This document shows positions 21,771-33,493 of a stretch of DNA of 64,000 nucleotides, in pieces. Within the stretch, counting starts at the first letter, position 1, and each line of letters starts with the position of its first letter. The stretch is taken from positions 48,466,557 to 48,530,556 of the forward strand of contig CM026395.1 in the NCBI GenBank assembly GCA_014843695.1. The letters run 5' to 3'. Both the position numbers and the translations under genes were made by a program. The notes beneath the pieces are model-generated. The model did not search any database. It worked only from the letters and a program-made list of their open reading frames with translations, and was not told where the DNA came from. Origin of the DNA: Archivesica marissinica. Lineage: Eukaryota; Mollusca; Bivalvia; Venerida; Vesicomyidae.

Positions 21771-22418
21771 AAATGACGTCCCGTCATTTACACTGAAAGG
21801 AATCGAAATCACTTTTAATTAGTAGATTATATCTCTAGTCAACAATTTAGGATTGTTGGCTTATACATAACCATATATCAACACATATACATAAATAAGC
21901 TAAAAAATACTAATTCCAATATAAGTTAACTCTAAGTACTAACTTTTAATATCTAATATAATAAATAACCCATCACTCCTGCTCCCTCATCTACAGTTGT
22001 ACTAGCATCTGTAAAGAATACCAAAAACATATTTACTATAATCATCAATATTATAGTCATTAATAACTACAACATTTAATTCACTTAAGCAAAATCTAGT
22101 ATAAGACATGCTATTGTTGAGTCTAATCTATTCAAACTTATTAATTAATATAATCTAATTCTAACACCTTAAATTATATATTAACTTCTCTATAAACCTA
22201 TAAATAAAACAACATTAAACATAATATCTGCCTCTTCTTCTCCTCTTACTGCAAACAGTGTCCTCAATGCTTCTACATGCATGTGCTTAACACAAACTGC
22301 AGCAAACTAGAAAAAACAAAAATATGTCAAAAGTTCTAGTTTTCAAAATGTCTAACTTCTAACTGGTAAAACAAACTCAATATCATGACTGGATAATAGC
22401 AATACAGTACAATACTAA

Positions 22419-23513
22419 TTATTTCATGACAGAATTTAAAATTTTCGTCGTCATCTCCGTATTCAACGAATTAAAAACACCTGAGTGCATGAGAGCATCT
22501 AACGCATGTAATCTCTCATCCACTGGTCCGCTCGGTACTGTATTCATCACTGGTCCGCTCGGTACTGTATTCATCACATATGCATCAAATCTATCTGGTA
22601 ATTTCCTCGCTTGCCCTGATTTTCTAACTGGCTGCGGTACTTCTTCTGCTTCTTTGTCTCTATCCGGTATAACTCTATCAACACTATCCTCCTCATCCCT
22701 GTTCTCGTCTGTATGCTCTTCTGTATCTTCTGCAGTCACAAGAGTGTCGTTGTTTTCTCTAGCACCTTCTGTAGCTAAGTCTCCTTCTACCCCCTCGGTC
22801 TCATCATCTACACTAACAGCTCTTCTATCACAACTGGCATCGTGCCTGCTATCTTCATCTTCAACATCATCTCTAGCTACTCTCTCTTGCACGGTCTCCT
22901 CTATCTCTACTCTATCAGATCTATTCTGGGCGTCCCCATCTATACTCATAGGTATTACAAGTGTATCTGATTCGTCATATGATGACTCTTCATCTGACGT
23001 CTCCTCGTTTCTACTCTCTTCAGTGGTACCACTGTTCTTCGTTGCAGCTGTCTTCTCTGTGCTCGGTGCTCTAACGACTTCTCTCTCTAAAGTTCTTCTG
23101 GGTCTTGGTACGGGTGGAATCTTCGCCATCTGTTCCGGTTCTGGTTCATCAGCGACGAATCCTAATGGCAACAGATGGTTCCTGTGCAGCTTCTTCACCT
23201 TCCCGTCTGGTGCTCGCACCTCATACACTGGGATATTTTCTATAGGTTGTCTAATGACTTCGTATGTCTCCTGCTCAAACCTATCCGCAATCTTGTGCTT
23301 ACCCTCGAACGCAACGATCTTAACCAACACCTTGTCGCCGATGGTCAACTTCACTGCCTTTGCTTTCTTGTCATATTGTAACTTCTGGGTTTCTCTAGCC
23401 TTATCGGTCGTTCTCTTGACTATCTCTTGTGTTGTTTTCATCCGCTTCCTGAGCTCTGCGATGTATGTGACTGTAGACTGATTCAGGTCGTTGTTGACAT
23501 CAGTCTGGAACAT
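22419..23513 (-). pseudogene. Gypsy integrase C-terminal extension (frameshifted part)
   Basis: A 364-codon frame continues the integrase after a frameshift. Residues about 60-125 carry 'GDKVLVKI' and 'VYEVRAPDGKVKKLHRNHL', matching the barrel-like module that follows the DDE core in many gypsy integrases. The rest is a long acidic, Ser/Thr/Glu/Asp-rich tail with a basic patch. A nine-residue segment (VMNTVPSGP) is duplicated in tandem near residues 315-333. The join to the upstream frame is offset by one or two bases near 23500. Confidence 0.8.
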
Positions 23514-24916
23514 ACGGAATCTATGGGCAATCTTGGTTTTCGGCCGAACATCAGCTTAAAGGGCGCTACTTTGGTGCTCTCGTGAGGCGTTGCGTTATAG
23601 GCGTAGACCAAGTTCGTGACGTATTTCTTCCAATCGCACTTCTGCTCTGGCTCAAGTGTCCCTAACATGGCAAGTAATGTGCGATTGAATCTCTCGGTTT
23701 GTCCGTTTCCCATCGGATGGTATATGGAAGTCCTCGATTGCTCAATGCCAGTGAATCTACACACCTCCCTCAGTAATTCCGACTGGAAGTTAGCGCCTTG
23801 ATCGGAATGGATCTTTGTGGGGATACCATAATTAAGAATGAAATTCTCGTAGAAGGCATTGGCGGTGGTAGCTGCTGTCTGGTTTCTGGTAGGGATGGCC
23901 ATGGCGAACTTGGTGAAATGGTCCGTTATCACAAGGATGTTTGAAGTACCTCCTTTGGATGGCTCTAAGGTCATATAATCCATGCAAATGAGCTCTAACG
24001 GGTAGGTTGTCACTATGTTCACCAATGGTGCTTTCATGTTCGTCTTACTCTTCCGCCTGAGGCAACGTCCGCACTGCTTTACATGACGTTCAATATCCGC
24101 AGTCATCCCTGGCCAAAAGAATCGTTCTCTCACTAGCGACCATGTTCGATCTCTCCCTGGGTGTCCTATATCGTCGTGCAATCCACTTAGTGCAGTTTCT
24201 CTATATATCGCTGGCAGAACAAGCTGGGTGATCGAACTCTCTCCCTCCTTGACGTCTCTGTATAGTACGCCTCTCTTCATGGAAAAATACTTGAAGTTCT
24301 TTCTCATGATTACATCTAACTTATCGGTCTGGTGTCTAATATTGGGTAATCTTCTGTCCATGGTGGCTCTTGTCCATCTGCCTATCACAGGGTCCTCTCG
24401 TTGACTTCTCCGGATCTCTCGCATTTCTATCTGCGCCATCGGAGTTCCTGGTGTCTCTGTCGCATCTATGATGTTAATGTTACCAACTGGAATCGCTTCT
24501 ATGTATGGGCTCGGAGTCACAGAGTTGCATATAGCTTTCACAGTCTGGTCATCAATCTTCACCATGTCTCCATCCTCTTCTAATCTCTCATACGGGTATC
24601 TTGACATCCCATCAGCGTCAGCGTTCCTGATGCCTGGTCGGTATATGATGTCGAAATCGTATTCACCCAAGGCTGCAATCCATCGCTGACCTGTGGCGTC
24701 TACTTTTGCAGAGTTAAGTATGTGGGTCAATGGATTGTTGTCGGTCAAGGCGATGAAATGGTTCAGCTTCATGTAGTCTGCGAACTTGTCTGTGACTGCC
24801 CACTTCAACGCCAAGAATTCTAGCTTATGTGCCGGGTAATTCTTCTCGCTCTTGGACAAGTTTCTACTCGCGTAGGCTATGACTCGCTTCTTGTTGTCAA
24901 CCATCTGATATAGCAC
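23483..24916 (-). pseudogene. Gypsy RNase H and integrase segment
   Basis: The frame begins inside RNase H ('VIAYASRNLSKSEKNYPAHK'), directly after the in-frame TGA at 24920-24922, and contains the integrase. The zinc-binding HHCC residues are H247, H252, C282 and C285. The catalytic triad is D313 ('ICMDYM'), D372 ('IHSDQG') and E408 ('GQTERFN'), all present. The frame ends at 23483 after a frameshift. It is part of one Pol polyprotein with the ORFs on either side, and the damage is slight enough to suggest a fairly young insertion. Confidence 0.9.
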
Positions 24917-24919
24917 AGC

Positions 24920-27520
24920 TCAGAGTCCTATCGTTGATGCGTCGGTATGCAATTCGAAGCTCTTGGTAAAGTCAGGATACGCCAAAACCGGTGGCGAAGT
25001 GAGTATTTCCTTCAAGTCTTCGAAGATCTGCTGTTCATTGGTGGTCCATCTCCACTCTTTCTTCTTCTGGTCTTTACGCTTGGACTTCTTCTGCGAGGTG
25101 GGTGGCAACAAGTCTGACAGTGGTTTCGTCAACTGCGAATAATCCTTTATAAACCTTCGGTAATAACCGGTAAATGCTAAATATGACCGTAGCTCATCAG
25201 AGTTCCTCGGTTGTGGCCAATTCTTGATCTTCTCGATCTTCTCCGGGTCAGTCTCGATTCCCTTCTCACTAACTACGTGACCCAGGAAGTTCACTCTCTT
25301 CTGTAGGAAGAAGCACTTCTCTGATGATAACTTCAACTGGCACTCCTGTAGCCTCGTCATTATCAGGTCTAGTCTCTCTATGTGTTGCTGGTAGGTCTTG
25401 GAGAATATGATCAGATCGTCTAAGTAGATGATGCAAATCGTCATATTGTAGTCTCCAAGACATTCCTCCATCAGGCGTTGGTAAGTGGCTGGCGAGTTAC
25501 TTAGGCCAAACGGCATGTTCTCGTACTCGTAGAAGCCAAGTGGGCCAACTGTGAATGCCGTCCGCTCCTTGTGTGTGTCCTCGAGCTTGACTTGGTAGTA
25601 CCCTGCCTTCATGTCGATTGTACTGAAGTACCTGGCACCGTGAAGGACGTCGAAGACTTCTTCGATTCTCGGTAGTGCATACGCGTCCTTCACCGACTTG
25701 TTGTTGAGCATCCGGTAGTCGACACACATGCGCAACTTGCCATTCTTCTTCCGCACTAGCACCACATTCGAAGACCATGGAGACTTCGACTTCCTAATGA
25801 TCTTCGCTGCCAGAAGCTGCTGTAAGTGCTTCCGGACCTCCTCTATCATAGCTAGTGCTATGCGTCGATGTCTCTGTTTAAATGGTATCGGATCTATGAG
25901 ATCTATCCTGTGTTTGATCAAATCACAGTTGCCGATATCCGTGTCACTCTTGGAGAAAATCTCAACATGCTTTGCCAATACATCTCTCAGCTTAGTATCC
26001 TGCTCTTGATCCAAGTCTGAAGCAATGTGAATTTCGCTAAACACTTTCTCTATGTCGTGTCTCCTCTCTGCACTCTCTTGCTCTGTCTTTTCTACGGTAA
26101 CTGGCTGTAATTCACATAGAATAGCTTTGGGAGCTATTGTGATGGTGTTCGTAGTAATGTTCACTATGACCTCTCCCGTCTTCTTGTATGTGTAGTGCAA
26201 GACTGTAGGGGTCAGATCTATGAAGTCTGGTAGTGCAGAGTCCTCACACACGTGTATCATCGCAGTCGTTGGCTGGTGATCTATCTCCTTGTCAGTATAG
26301 CCACGTAGGTTCACACTATCATTGGGGCCTATGATCACTCTGGCTATCTCTGCGCACTTCACTACTGCCACTCTGTCTTTATTTCTACTCAACTCCTTGT
26401 CTCTCACTGTCATGCATCGGAATGTTAAAAACCAAGGAGTGTGTAGCTTGGCCTTCTGTAGGTATCTCTCACCACGCGCTTCTCTGCACTCTGCCATCAG
26501 CTCATTAAGGATGTTGGTTCCTAGCAGAATAGGTGTCAAAGCACTGTACTGAGTCTCTGGTGTAATTAGTAGAAGGCAGAGATGTGAAGTAGAATTTGAA
26601 AGTCCTGTCAAAATCTGAAGATCTATTTCTATATATCCTTGGTATGGTAGCTTGCTTCCATCCGCACATTCTACATTGATGATCTCTTTCAGTGGCTGTA
26701 TTTGGATATCATTGAAGTGCTCTGTATAAAACTTCTCTGACATCAAGCTGATGCAGCTGCCTGTATCTAGTAAGGCTTTCGTCTCAACTCCATTGATGGT
26801 AGCTGTTGCCTCGTTTACTTCACCAACTAATTTGGGACCTTTGTATCCTGCACCGGTGCCCGAGTTTGATCCCGTAACTGAGGCACTTACTCTGTTTGGG
26901 CAGTTTCTTGCAAGGTGTCCTGTCTCGTTGCATGTGTAGCAGGCTCTCTCATCCCTCTTGAGACAAGCGTTGGCTAGGTGTCCCTTCTGGTTGCAGTTAT
27001 AGCAGGTGGGCTGGAAGGTAGTGCTGCCTGTAGGTCTAGTTGGCTTGTAGTCGCCTCTCCCTCTGCCTCTATCTTGGAATCGCCCTCTATAGTTGTCTCG
27101 TCCCCTCCTATTACCGCGATATCCTCCTCGGTTGGTATAAGTCATATATTCTGATGTGGCCCCGTATGCCTTCTTTCCCTCTTGACCTTTCTCCAGGCTG
27201 TCTATTCTAGCCATAATAGTCTCCCTCATCTCTTCCATCTGCTCAGCCATAGCTTTCAAAAGGTCGTTGTCCTTCCCCTCATCTTCCTTCTTGACAGCTG
27301 GCTTGCATGGCTTGGCATTTGGCTCCTCACTTACGTCGCCCTTTAGCTCTGCTTCTATCTTCCTAAGTTCCATCAGGAATCTGTCATAATCTTCCAATGT
27401 GCTGTACTGGAAGATGGCCATTTGCTTCAAGTCCTTGTGTAGACCCTGGTATAAAACACTTTTCAGGATATGCCTTGAGGTTACAGGCTCTAGTAAACAA
27501 CTCTTCAAGTCTGGAAGCAT
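24920..27520 (-). pseudogene. Gypsy Gag (3' part), protease and reverse transcriptase
   Basis: An 866-codon frame. A basic Arg/Gly-rich stretch (about 130-160) precedes two CCHC knuckles (173-186 and 194-207). The protease active site 'LLDTGSC' is at 251-257. Reverse transcriptase spans about 560-760, with 'YLDD' at 699-702 and 'FLGHVV' following. The RNase H start 'FELHTDAST' is at 855-863. The frame ends at a TGA where family members have glycine, so one substitution separates it from the next ORF in the same frame. The N-terminal end joins Gag in another frame. Confidence 0.92.
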
Positions 27521-27824
27521 AGGTGGTTATCGATGCACCCGTCTGTTGTCTACATGAGTAAAACAACGTCATGATGGTCTCAGATGTTTCGATAATTCCG
27601 AATGTACTATTAAGCTTAAGCATTATCTCCTGTCTGGTGGCCTCTACTCCTAATCTCCTGATTATATCACCTGCTTGTCCCTTCAGGGAACAACGTATTC
27701 CAAGCAGTATCTGTGCATCGGTGAAGGACTTCGAAGCACACACAGCTTCAACTTCAAATATGTAGTTGGAATGTAAACATAGCGGGGTTAATGGGGTCAC
27801 TCTATGATGAGATAGGACTGTCAT
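27480..27824 (-). pseudogene. Gypsy Gag N-terminal fragment
   Basis: This frame contains 'FTDAQILLGIRCSLKGQAGD' and further Gag-like helical sequence, then passes by a one-base frameshift near 27480 into the 24920-27520 frame. Upstream of about 27780 the translation no longer looks like Gag, so the true start and the 5' LTR seem to have been lost. Confidence 0.75.
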
Positions 27825-28041
27825 AGTACTCTCCCCTTATAACGCGTTAACAATATAATACGTATGGGTATACATTTTAAACTTTATTGACTATAACACA
27901 AATACGCATATTTACAACATCGAAAGTAGATATTTAATATATACATAATAGCGAGCACATAACTAGTATAGCTTCAGTGTTCAATCACTGGATGTCACTG
28001 GCTTTGATAAAGCTGTTAAATTTTGATGGAAAATTCTTCCA

Positions 28042-29196
28042 CTACACGTAAAGGCGCTTGTTCCGCCCCCGGCCAACTGTCTTAAGAACACGTTCAATTT
28101 TCCAAATCTGGTCTGGCTTGATGTCCACTTTCTGCAGTTCACTTTGATAAAATGTTCCTTTGATATCCTCATTGTTCATGTCTTTCAATCGGTAAATTGG
28201 TATTGTTCCTCTATGATAGCGTTTGTATATTAAACACGTTTCTCCCGTATATGTTTCGTCATACGCTCTAGAAAACGCATGTTTTAAGTGACTAATGCGT
28301 ACATAATCACCAATTTTATATTTGAATGGTTTGAGTTTGCCATTGTTCTTGCTATGTGCGAAATATGTGGACAGTCTGACTGTTTCTTGATTGTCTTCGT
28401 TGACGTCGGCTGGAGCCATATCTATGGTCCGGTGATAGGTTTGGCTATAACTATCAGCCATGCTCTGCAACACCCGTAGGTACTCGTAATCCTCCTTGTG
28501 GGTAAAATAACGATTTAGTTTCGTCTTGAGGGTCCAGATTGCTCAGAAGTTGACGCCTTTGTTTCGTTCTGCGTAGGGAAGTAAATGATTCCGTATTCTT
28601 TCATGACCACCTGTACCTTTTTAGCAAGGAACTCTTGACCTGAAGTGATAGAAAATGCATATGTAATACATATCAATATAACACAAGTAATACATAGAGA
28701 ATAGTTGTATGTACATGTAGGAAAAGCTTTACTAATAAATGGATAATTAAGCATAAACCTTACCTTTATCGGTAATGAGCTTGGATGGTGTGCGTCCAGA
28801 TTTGGTGAAGACATCTTGAAAGGCGGTTGCTACATCTCCCCCTGTTTTAGATTTCAATGGTCGCAGCCAAACTGTTTTGCTGAATGTGTCTATGATTAAT
28901 AGCACATATTTATAGCCTCGATTCCATTTCGCATATTTCACCATGTCCATGAGGTCTGCCATCCATAAATCGTCCGTTCCTGCACTGATCACGTGGTTTC
29001 GTTGAAATCGTCTTCTCACGGGTTTATGAAGGCTATATGACTCTTGGTTTTGTAAGAATCTTCGTATCCTATACATTCCTAGTTTGTATTTTCCCTCTCG
29101 CTGTACAACTTTGTACAATTTCTGAGGACCAGCATAACTGGCGGGGTGTGAAGGATCATAGTAGATAGTCTTTAAATAATCCTCCCATGGAGCCAT
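28042..29196 (-). pseudogene. Polinton-type integrase, spliced but frameshifted
   Basis: Residues 1-149 from 29196 hold the N-terminal region and the first part of the rve core ('DDLWMADLMDM', 'YVLLIIDTFSKTVWLRPLK', 'KLITDKG'), so the first two acidic residues are in place. The frame then crosses a GT-AG intron (donor GATAAAG|GTAAGG near 28765, acceptor CACTTCAG|GTCAAG near 28640). It resumes with 'EFLAKKVQVVMKEYGI' and the third-acid region 'NETKAS..SEQ'. A one- or two-base frameshift near 28535 follows. The last frame (28042-28473) carries 'KYKIGDYVRIS' and 'YRLKDMNNEDIKGTFYQSEL', a chromo-like tail. AATAAA on the minus strand near 27885 could serve as its poly(A) signal. Confidence 0.75.
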
Positions 29197-29254
29197 GTCT
29201 GAACGCGTCTATAGCATAAGCACAAATGAAGTTATATGTCTCTGCACCACACAT

Positions 29255-30145
29255 TTATTGTTCATCGGCATCGCCGCTTTCATCGCCGCTGTTTTCATCA
29301 TCCGATTCATCAAATAAATCCTGGAATTTTGCCTTATTCTTGCGCAGGACACGTTTCACAGCAGATGTAAGACTGACCCCCTTTATACGCAATGTGTCGA
29401 TCTCTGACATAATCTTGCGATGTATGCCACTTGTTCTGAGAGGAATAATGTAGCTTTCAATGAGCTGATGGTATAGCTCGATGAATTTACTTTGATCGTA
29501 ATGCTCCATTCGTTCTTCTGCTAACCGTGTGGCCTCTTTGTCGGGTTCACCATTGGCTACGTATTGGTCATAAAACGTTCTGTACTTGTCTTCGCCTCTT
29601 TCCCGGGCTAGTTTCCACAGCGCAGTGTATGCCTCATTCTCTTCAATATCGTCGTAGCTGTCCATACGTTCTCGGTTTCTCATAGGTTCATCATTATCTT
29701 ATAGCTTCATCCGTTTTGGCATTGGTTCTTCATTCTCAGGACATTGCCCGCGTTTAATGTGTCGTTGCACATCTTGCGTTGTGTCGAACAATAGCCCACA
29801 ATCATCGCAAGCGTGTCCTTTATCAGCCATGTTTCCAGATAACGGTTGATTTGATTCAATATTTTCCTCTAAAGGGTTAGTTCCGATGTGTACTGTTTGA
29901 GTTCCAACTGACAAATGATGATTATCTCTAGCAAAGTTTTCTTTTATAGTATTTTGGCCAGTCACGTGGTTTGTAGTTTGCTTATATTTGGATTCATCTG
30001 CCATTACACATTTTAATCTTTGGTCATCGGCAGTAAACGGCTTTAAGTCAATTAACATATATCCGTACGGGTACTTGGTAGCTTTCTCAAACGTTTTCAT
30101 GAATGTGTCTGTATGCCCAGGATACATTTGTCTAGCCAATGTCAT
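29255..30145 (-). pseudogene. Polinton-associated protein with one C2H2-like finger, single in-frame stop
   Basis: Two ORFs (29699-30145 and 29255-29683) are in the same frame and separated only by TAA at 29699-29701 and five further codons, so they are probably one interrupted gene. The first part has 'KYPYGYMLIDLKPFTADDQR' and a finger-like 'CDDCGLLFDTTQDVQRH' with a later Cys. The second part is charged and helical, with an acidic C-terminus. I recall such sequences beside Polinton-type integrases in invertebrate genomes, but I cannot name the family. The upstream end at 30145 looks truncated. Confidence 0.6.
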
Positions 30146-30308
30146 GACGGATTGCCTGTCTACTGGATTGTTAAACAGTACTATTTAATGACAATTCCTC
30201 CGCTGCGTTGGATTCTTGTTTCCAAACAAACTCTGGGTGATTGTTATTACAGACAATGACTATGATGACTCCCCTGTAAATATAGATATAAGAGTTTTGT
30301 GTTGACAG

Positions 30309-30545
30309 GCACGGCAATGGCAAGTATTTCTCGTGCAAGGGAATCAAGCTGTGCGTGGATTACTTCCGCCAGCACGGCCACGACAAGATCACCGTGTTTG
30401 TGCCGCAATGGAGACAGTATCGACCTAGTGATGATAACCCGATACTTGACCAAGACATACTCCCCGAGCTGAAGGAGGAGGATATTTTGTTGTTTACGCC
30501 GTCACGTAGGATCGGGAGAAGATTGGTGGTCGCCTACGATGACAG
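30309..30545 (+). CDS. N4BP1/KHNYN-like NYN ribonuclease, exon a (5' exons not found)
   Basis: The exon lies between acceptor 'tgttgacag|gcacgg' and donor 'gatgacag|gtactc'. It encodes 'SCKGIKLCVDYFRQHGHD', 'ITVFVPQWR', 'DNPILDQDIL', 'LLFTPSRR' and 'VVAYDDR', the middle of the NYN/PIN ribonuclease domain of the Regnase (ZC3H12), N4BP1 and KHNYN families. The 'DD' pair matches metal-binding acidic residues in that family. The preceding exon should carry the first catalytic Asp in a D-G-x-N-V-A motif; I could not find it on the plus strand upstream, so the gene is 5'-incomplete. Known relatives cleave mRNA, including viral and inflammatory transcripts; that role is inferred here. The ORF seems to continue to 30600 only because it reads into the intron. 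Confidence 0.88.
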
Positions 30546-30649
30546 GTACTCTTCGTTATTTGCTCACATGAGCACAGTCAGTTTGTATTCTCACTTATAA
30601 GCAAAAATATAATTCCAAAATTACTTGGAAATAATGGTTAACCCTTGGA

Positions 30650-33493
30650 AGTGCCTCATTTGCACATAGAAGCACCTCTCAACACCATTATCCATTCCCA
30701 AATAGAAGTACCTCTCAACACCATTTATCCATTCCCACATAGAAGTACCTCTCAACACCATTATCCATTCCCACATAGAAGCACCTCTCGACACCATTAT
30801 CCATTCCCACATAGAAGCACCTCTCGACACCATTACCCATTCCCACATAGAAGCTCCTCTCAACACCATTATCCATTCCCACATAGAAGCACCTCTCAAC
30901 ACCATTATCCATTCCCACATAGAAGCACCTCTCAACACCATTTATACATTCCCACATATAAGTACCTCTCAACACCATTTATCCATTCCCACATAGAAGT
31001 ACCTCTCAACACCATTATCCATTCCCACATAGAAGCACCTCTCGACACCACTATCCATTCCCACATAGAAGTACCTCTCAACACCATTATCCATTCCCAC
31101 ATAGAAGTACCTCTCAACACCATTTATCCATTCCCACACAGAAGTACCTCTCAACACCATTTATCCATTCCCACATAGAAGTACCTCTCAACACCATTTA
31201 TCCATTCCCACATAGAAGTACCTCTCAACACCATTTATCCATTCCCACATAGAAGTACCTCTCAACACCATTATCCATTCCCACATAGAAGCACCTCTCG
31301 ACACCACTATCCATTCCCACATAGAAGTACCTCTCAACACCATTATCCATTCCCACATAGAAGTACCTCTCAACACCATTTATCCATTCCCACACAGAAG
31401 TACCTCTCAACACCATTTATCCATTCCCACATAGAAGTACCTCTCAACACCATTTATCCATTCCCACATAGAAGTACCTCTCAACACCATTTATCCATTC
31501 CCACATAGAAGTACCTCTCAACACCATTATCCATTCCCACATAGAAGCACCTCTCGACACCACTATCCATTCCCACATAGAAGTACCTCTCAACACCATT
31601 ATCCATTCCCACATAGAAGCACTTCTCGACACCATTATCCATTCCCACATAGAAGCACCTCTCGACACCATTACCCATTCCCACATAGAAGCACCTCTCG
31701 ACACCATTATCCATTCCCACATAGAAGCTCCTCTCGACACCATTATCCATTCCCACATAGAAGCTCCTCTCAACACCATTATCCATTCCCACATACAAGC
31801 ACCTCTCAACACCATTATCCATTCCCACATAGAAGCACCTCTCAACACCATTATCCATTCCCACATAGAAGTACCCCTCAACACCATTTATCCATTCCCA
31901 CATAGAAGTACCTCTCAACACCATTTATACATTCCCACATAGAAGTACCTCTCAACACCATTATCCATTCCCACATAGAAGCACCTCTCGACACCACTAT
32001 CCATTCCCACATAGAAGTACCTCTCAACACCATTATCCATTCCCACATAGAAGTACCTCTCAACACCATTATCCATTCCCACATAGAAGCACTTCTCGAC
32101 ACCATTATCCATTCCCACATAGAAGCACATCTCGACACCATTATCCATTCCCACATAGAAGCACCTCTCGACACCATTATCCATTCCCACATAGAAGCTC
32201 CTCTCAACACCATTATCCATTCCCACATACAAGCATCTCTCAACACCATTATCCATTCCCACATAGAAGCACCTCTCACCACCATTATCCATTCCCACAT
32301 AGAAGCACCTCTCGACACCATTACCCATTCCCACATAGAAGCACCTCTCGACACCATTATCCATTCCCACATAGAAGCACCTCTCGACACCATTATCCAT
32401 TCCCACATAGAAGCTCCTCTCAACACCATTATCCATTCCCACATACAAGCATCTCTCAACACCATTATCCATTCCCACATAGAAGCACCTCTCACCACCA
32501 TTATCCATTCCCACATAGAAGTACCCCTCAACACCATTTATCCATTCCCACATAGAAGTACCTCTCAACACCATTTATCCATTCCCACATAGAAGTACCT
32601 CTCAACACCATTTATCCATTCCCACATAGAAGTACCTCTCAACACCATTATCCATTCCCAATAGAAGTACCTCTCAACACCATTATCCATTCCCACATAG
32701 AAGTACCTCTCAACACCATTATCCATTCCCACATAGAAGTACCTCTCAACACCATTATCCATTCCCACATAGAAGCACTCTCGACACCATTATCCATTCC
32801 CACATAGAAGCACCTCTCGACACCATTATCCATTCCCACATAGAAGCCTCTCAACCATTATCCATTCCACGTTTTTTTGTTACCATTATCCATTCCCACA
32901 TAGAAGTACCCCTCAACACCATTTATCCATTCCCACATAGAAGTACCTCTCAACACCATTTATCCATTCCCACATAGAAGTACCTCTCAACACCATTTAT
33001 CCATTCCCACATAGAAGTACCTCTCAACACCATTATCCATTCCCACATAGAAGCACCTCTCGACACCACTATCCATTCCCACATAGAGGTACCTCTCAAC
33101 ACCATTATCCATTCCCACATAGAAGTACCTCTCAACACCATTATCCATTCCCACATAGAAGCACTTCTCGACACCATTATCCATTCCCACATAGAAGCAC
33201 CTCTCGACACCATTATCCATTCCCACATAGAAGCACCTCTCGACACCATTATCCATTCCCACATAGAAGCTTCTCTCAACACCAGTATCCATTCCCACAT
33301 ACAAGCACCTCTCAACACCATTATCCATTCCCACATAGAAGCACTTCTCGACACCATTATCCATTTCCACATACAAGCACCTCTCCACACCATTATCCAT
33401 TCCCACATAGAAGCATCTCTCAACACTATTATCCATTCCCACATAGAAGCACCTCACGACACCATTATCCATTTCCACATACAAGCACCTCTC
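30650..33493. repeat. 36/37-bp minisatellite array in an intron, about 77 copies
   Basis: The unit reads 'cctctcaacaccattatcca' followed by 'ttcccacatagaagta', with a 37-bp form carrying one extra T ('ccatttatcc'). Blocks of variants recur, for example 'acttctcgacaccatt' and 'acatacaagca'. A short break with a T run lies near 32868-32880. The array lies in the first visible intron of the NYN gene, and the hAT element inserted at 33494 separates it from a small remainder at 35308-35362. Confidence 0.97.

Larger units (their letters stand above)
21754..27800 (-). mobile_element. Ty3/gypsy retrotransposon, 5'-truncated and decayed
   Basis: In minus-strand order it contains Gag, two CCHC knuckles, aspartic protease, reverse transcriptase, RNase H, integrase and a C-terminal extension, the Ty3/gypsy order. 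Coding is broken by a frameshift in Gag (near 27480), one in-frame TGA in RNase H (24920-24922) and a frameshift after the integrase core (near 23500). A purine-rich tract suitable as a polypurine tract lies at about 21756-21770, so a 3' LTR probably begins near 21754 and extends to lower coordinates. No matching 5' LTR is seen beyond 27800 and the Gag start is missing. The element lies antisense to the plus-strand NYN gene. Confidence 0.85.
28042..30145 (-). mobile_element. Polinton/Maverick-like fragment
   Basis: Two neighbouring minus-strand coding units that I associate with Polinton-type elements: an integrase gene with an intron (28042-29196), and upstream of it a protein with one C2H2-like finger (29255-30145). 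The protein-primed polymerase, capsid and ATPase genes of such elements are absent, so this is a fragment. It abuts the gypsy element on the left, and the exon at 30309 of the plus-strand gene lies only about 160 bp to the right. Confidence 0.65.

Noticed and set aside
22426..23481. 351-codon plus-strand ORF opposite the gypsy tail
   Set aside because: It is the antisense shadow of the acidic Ser-rich gypsy C-terminal region and has no domain of its own.
30355..30600. Stand-alone 81-residue protein
   Set aside because: It is exon a of the NYN gene read past its splice donor at 30545 into the intron; the family similarity stops exactly at the donor.
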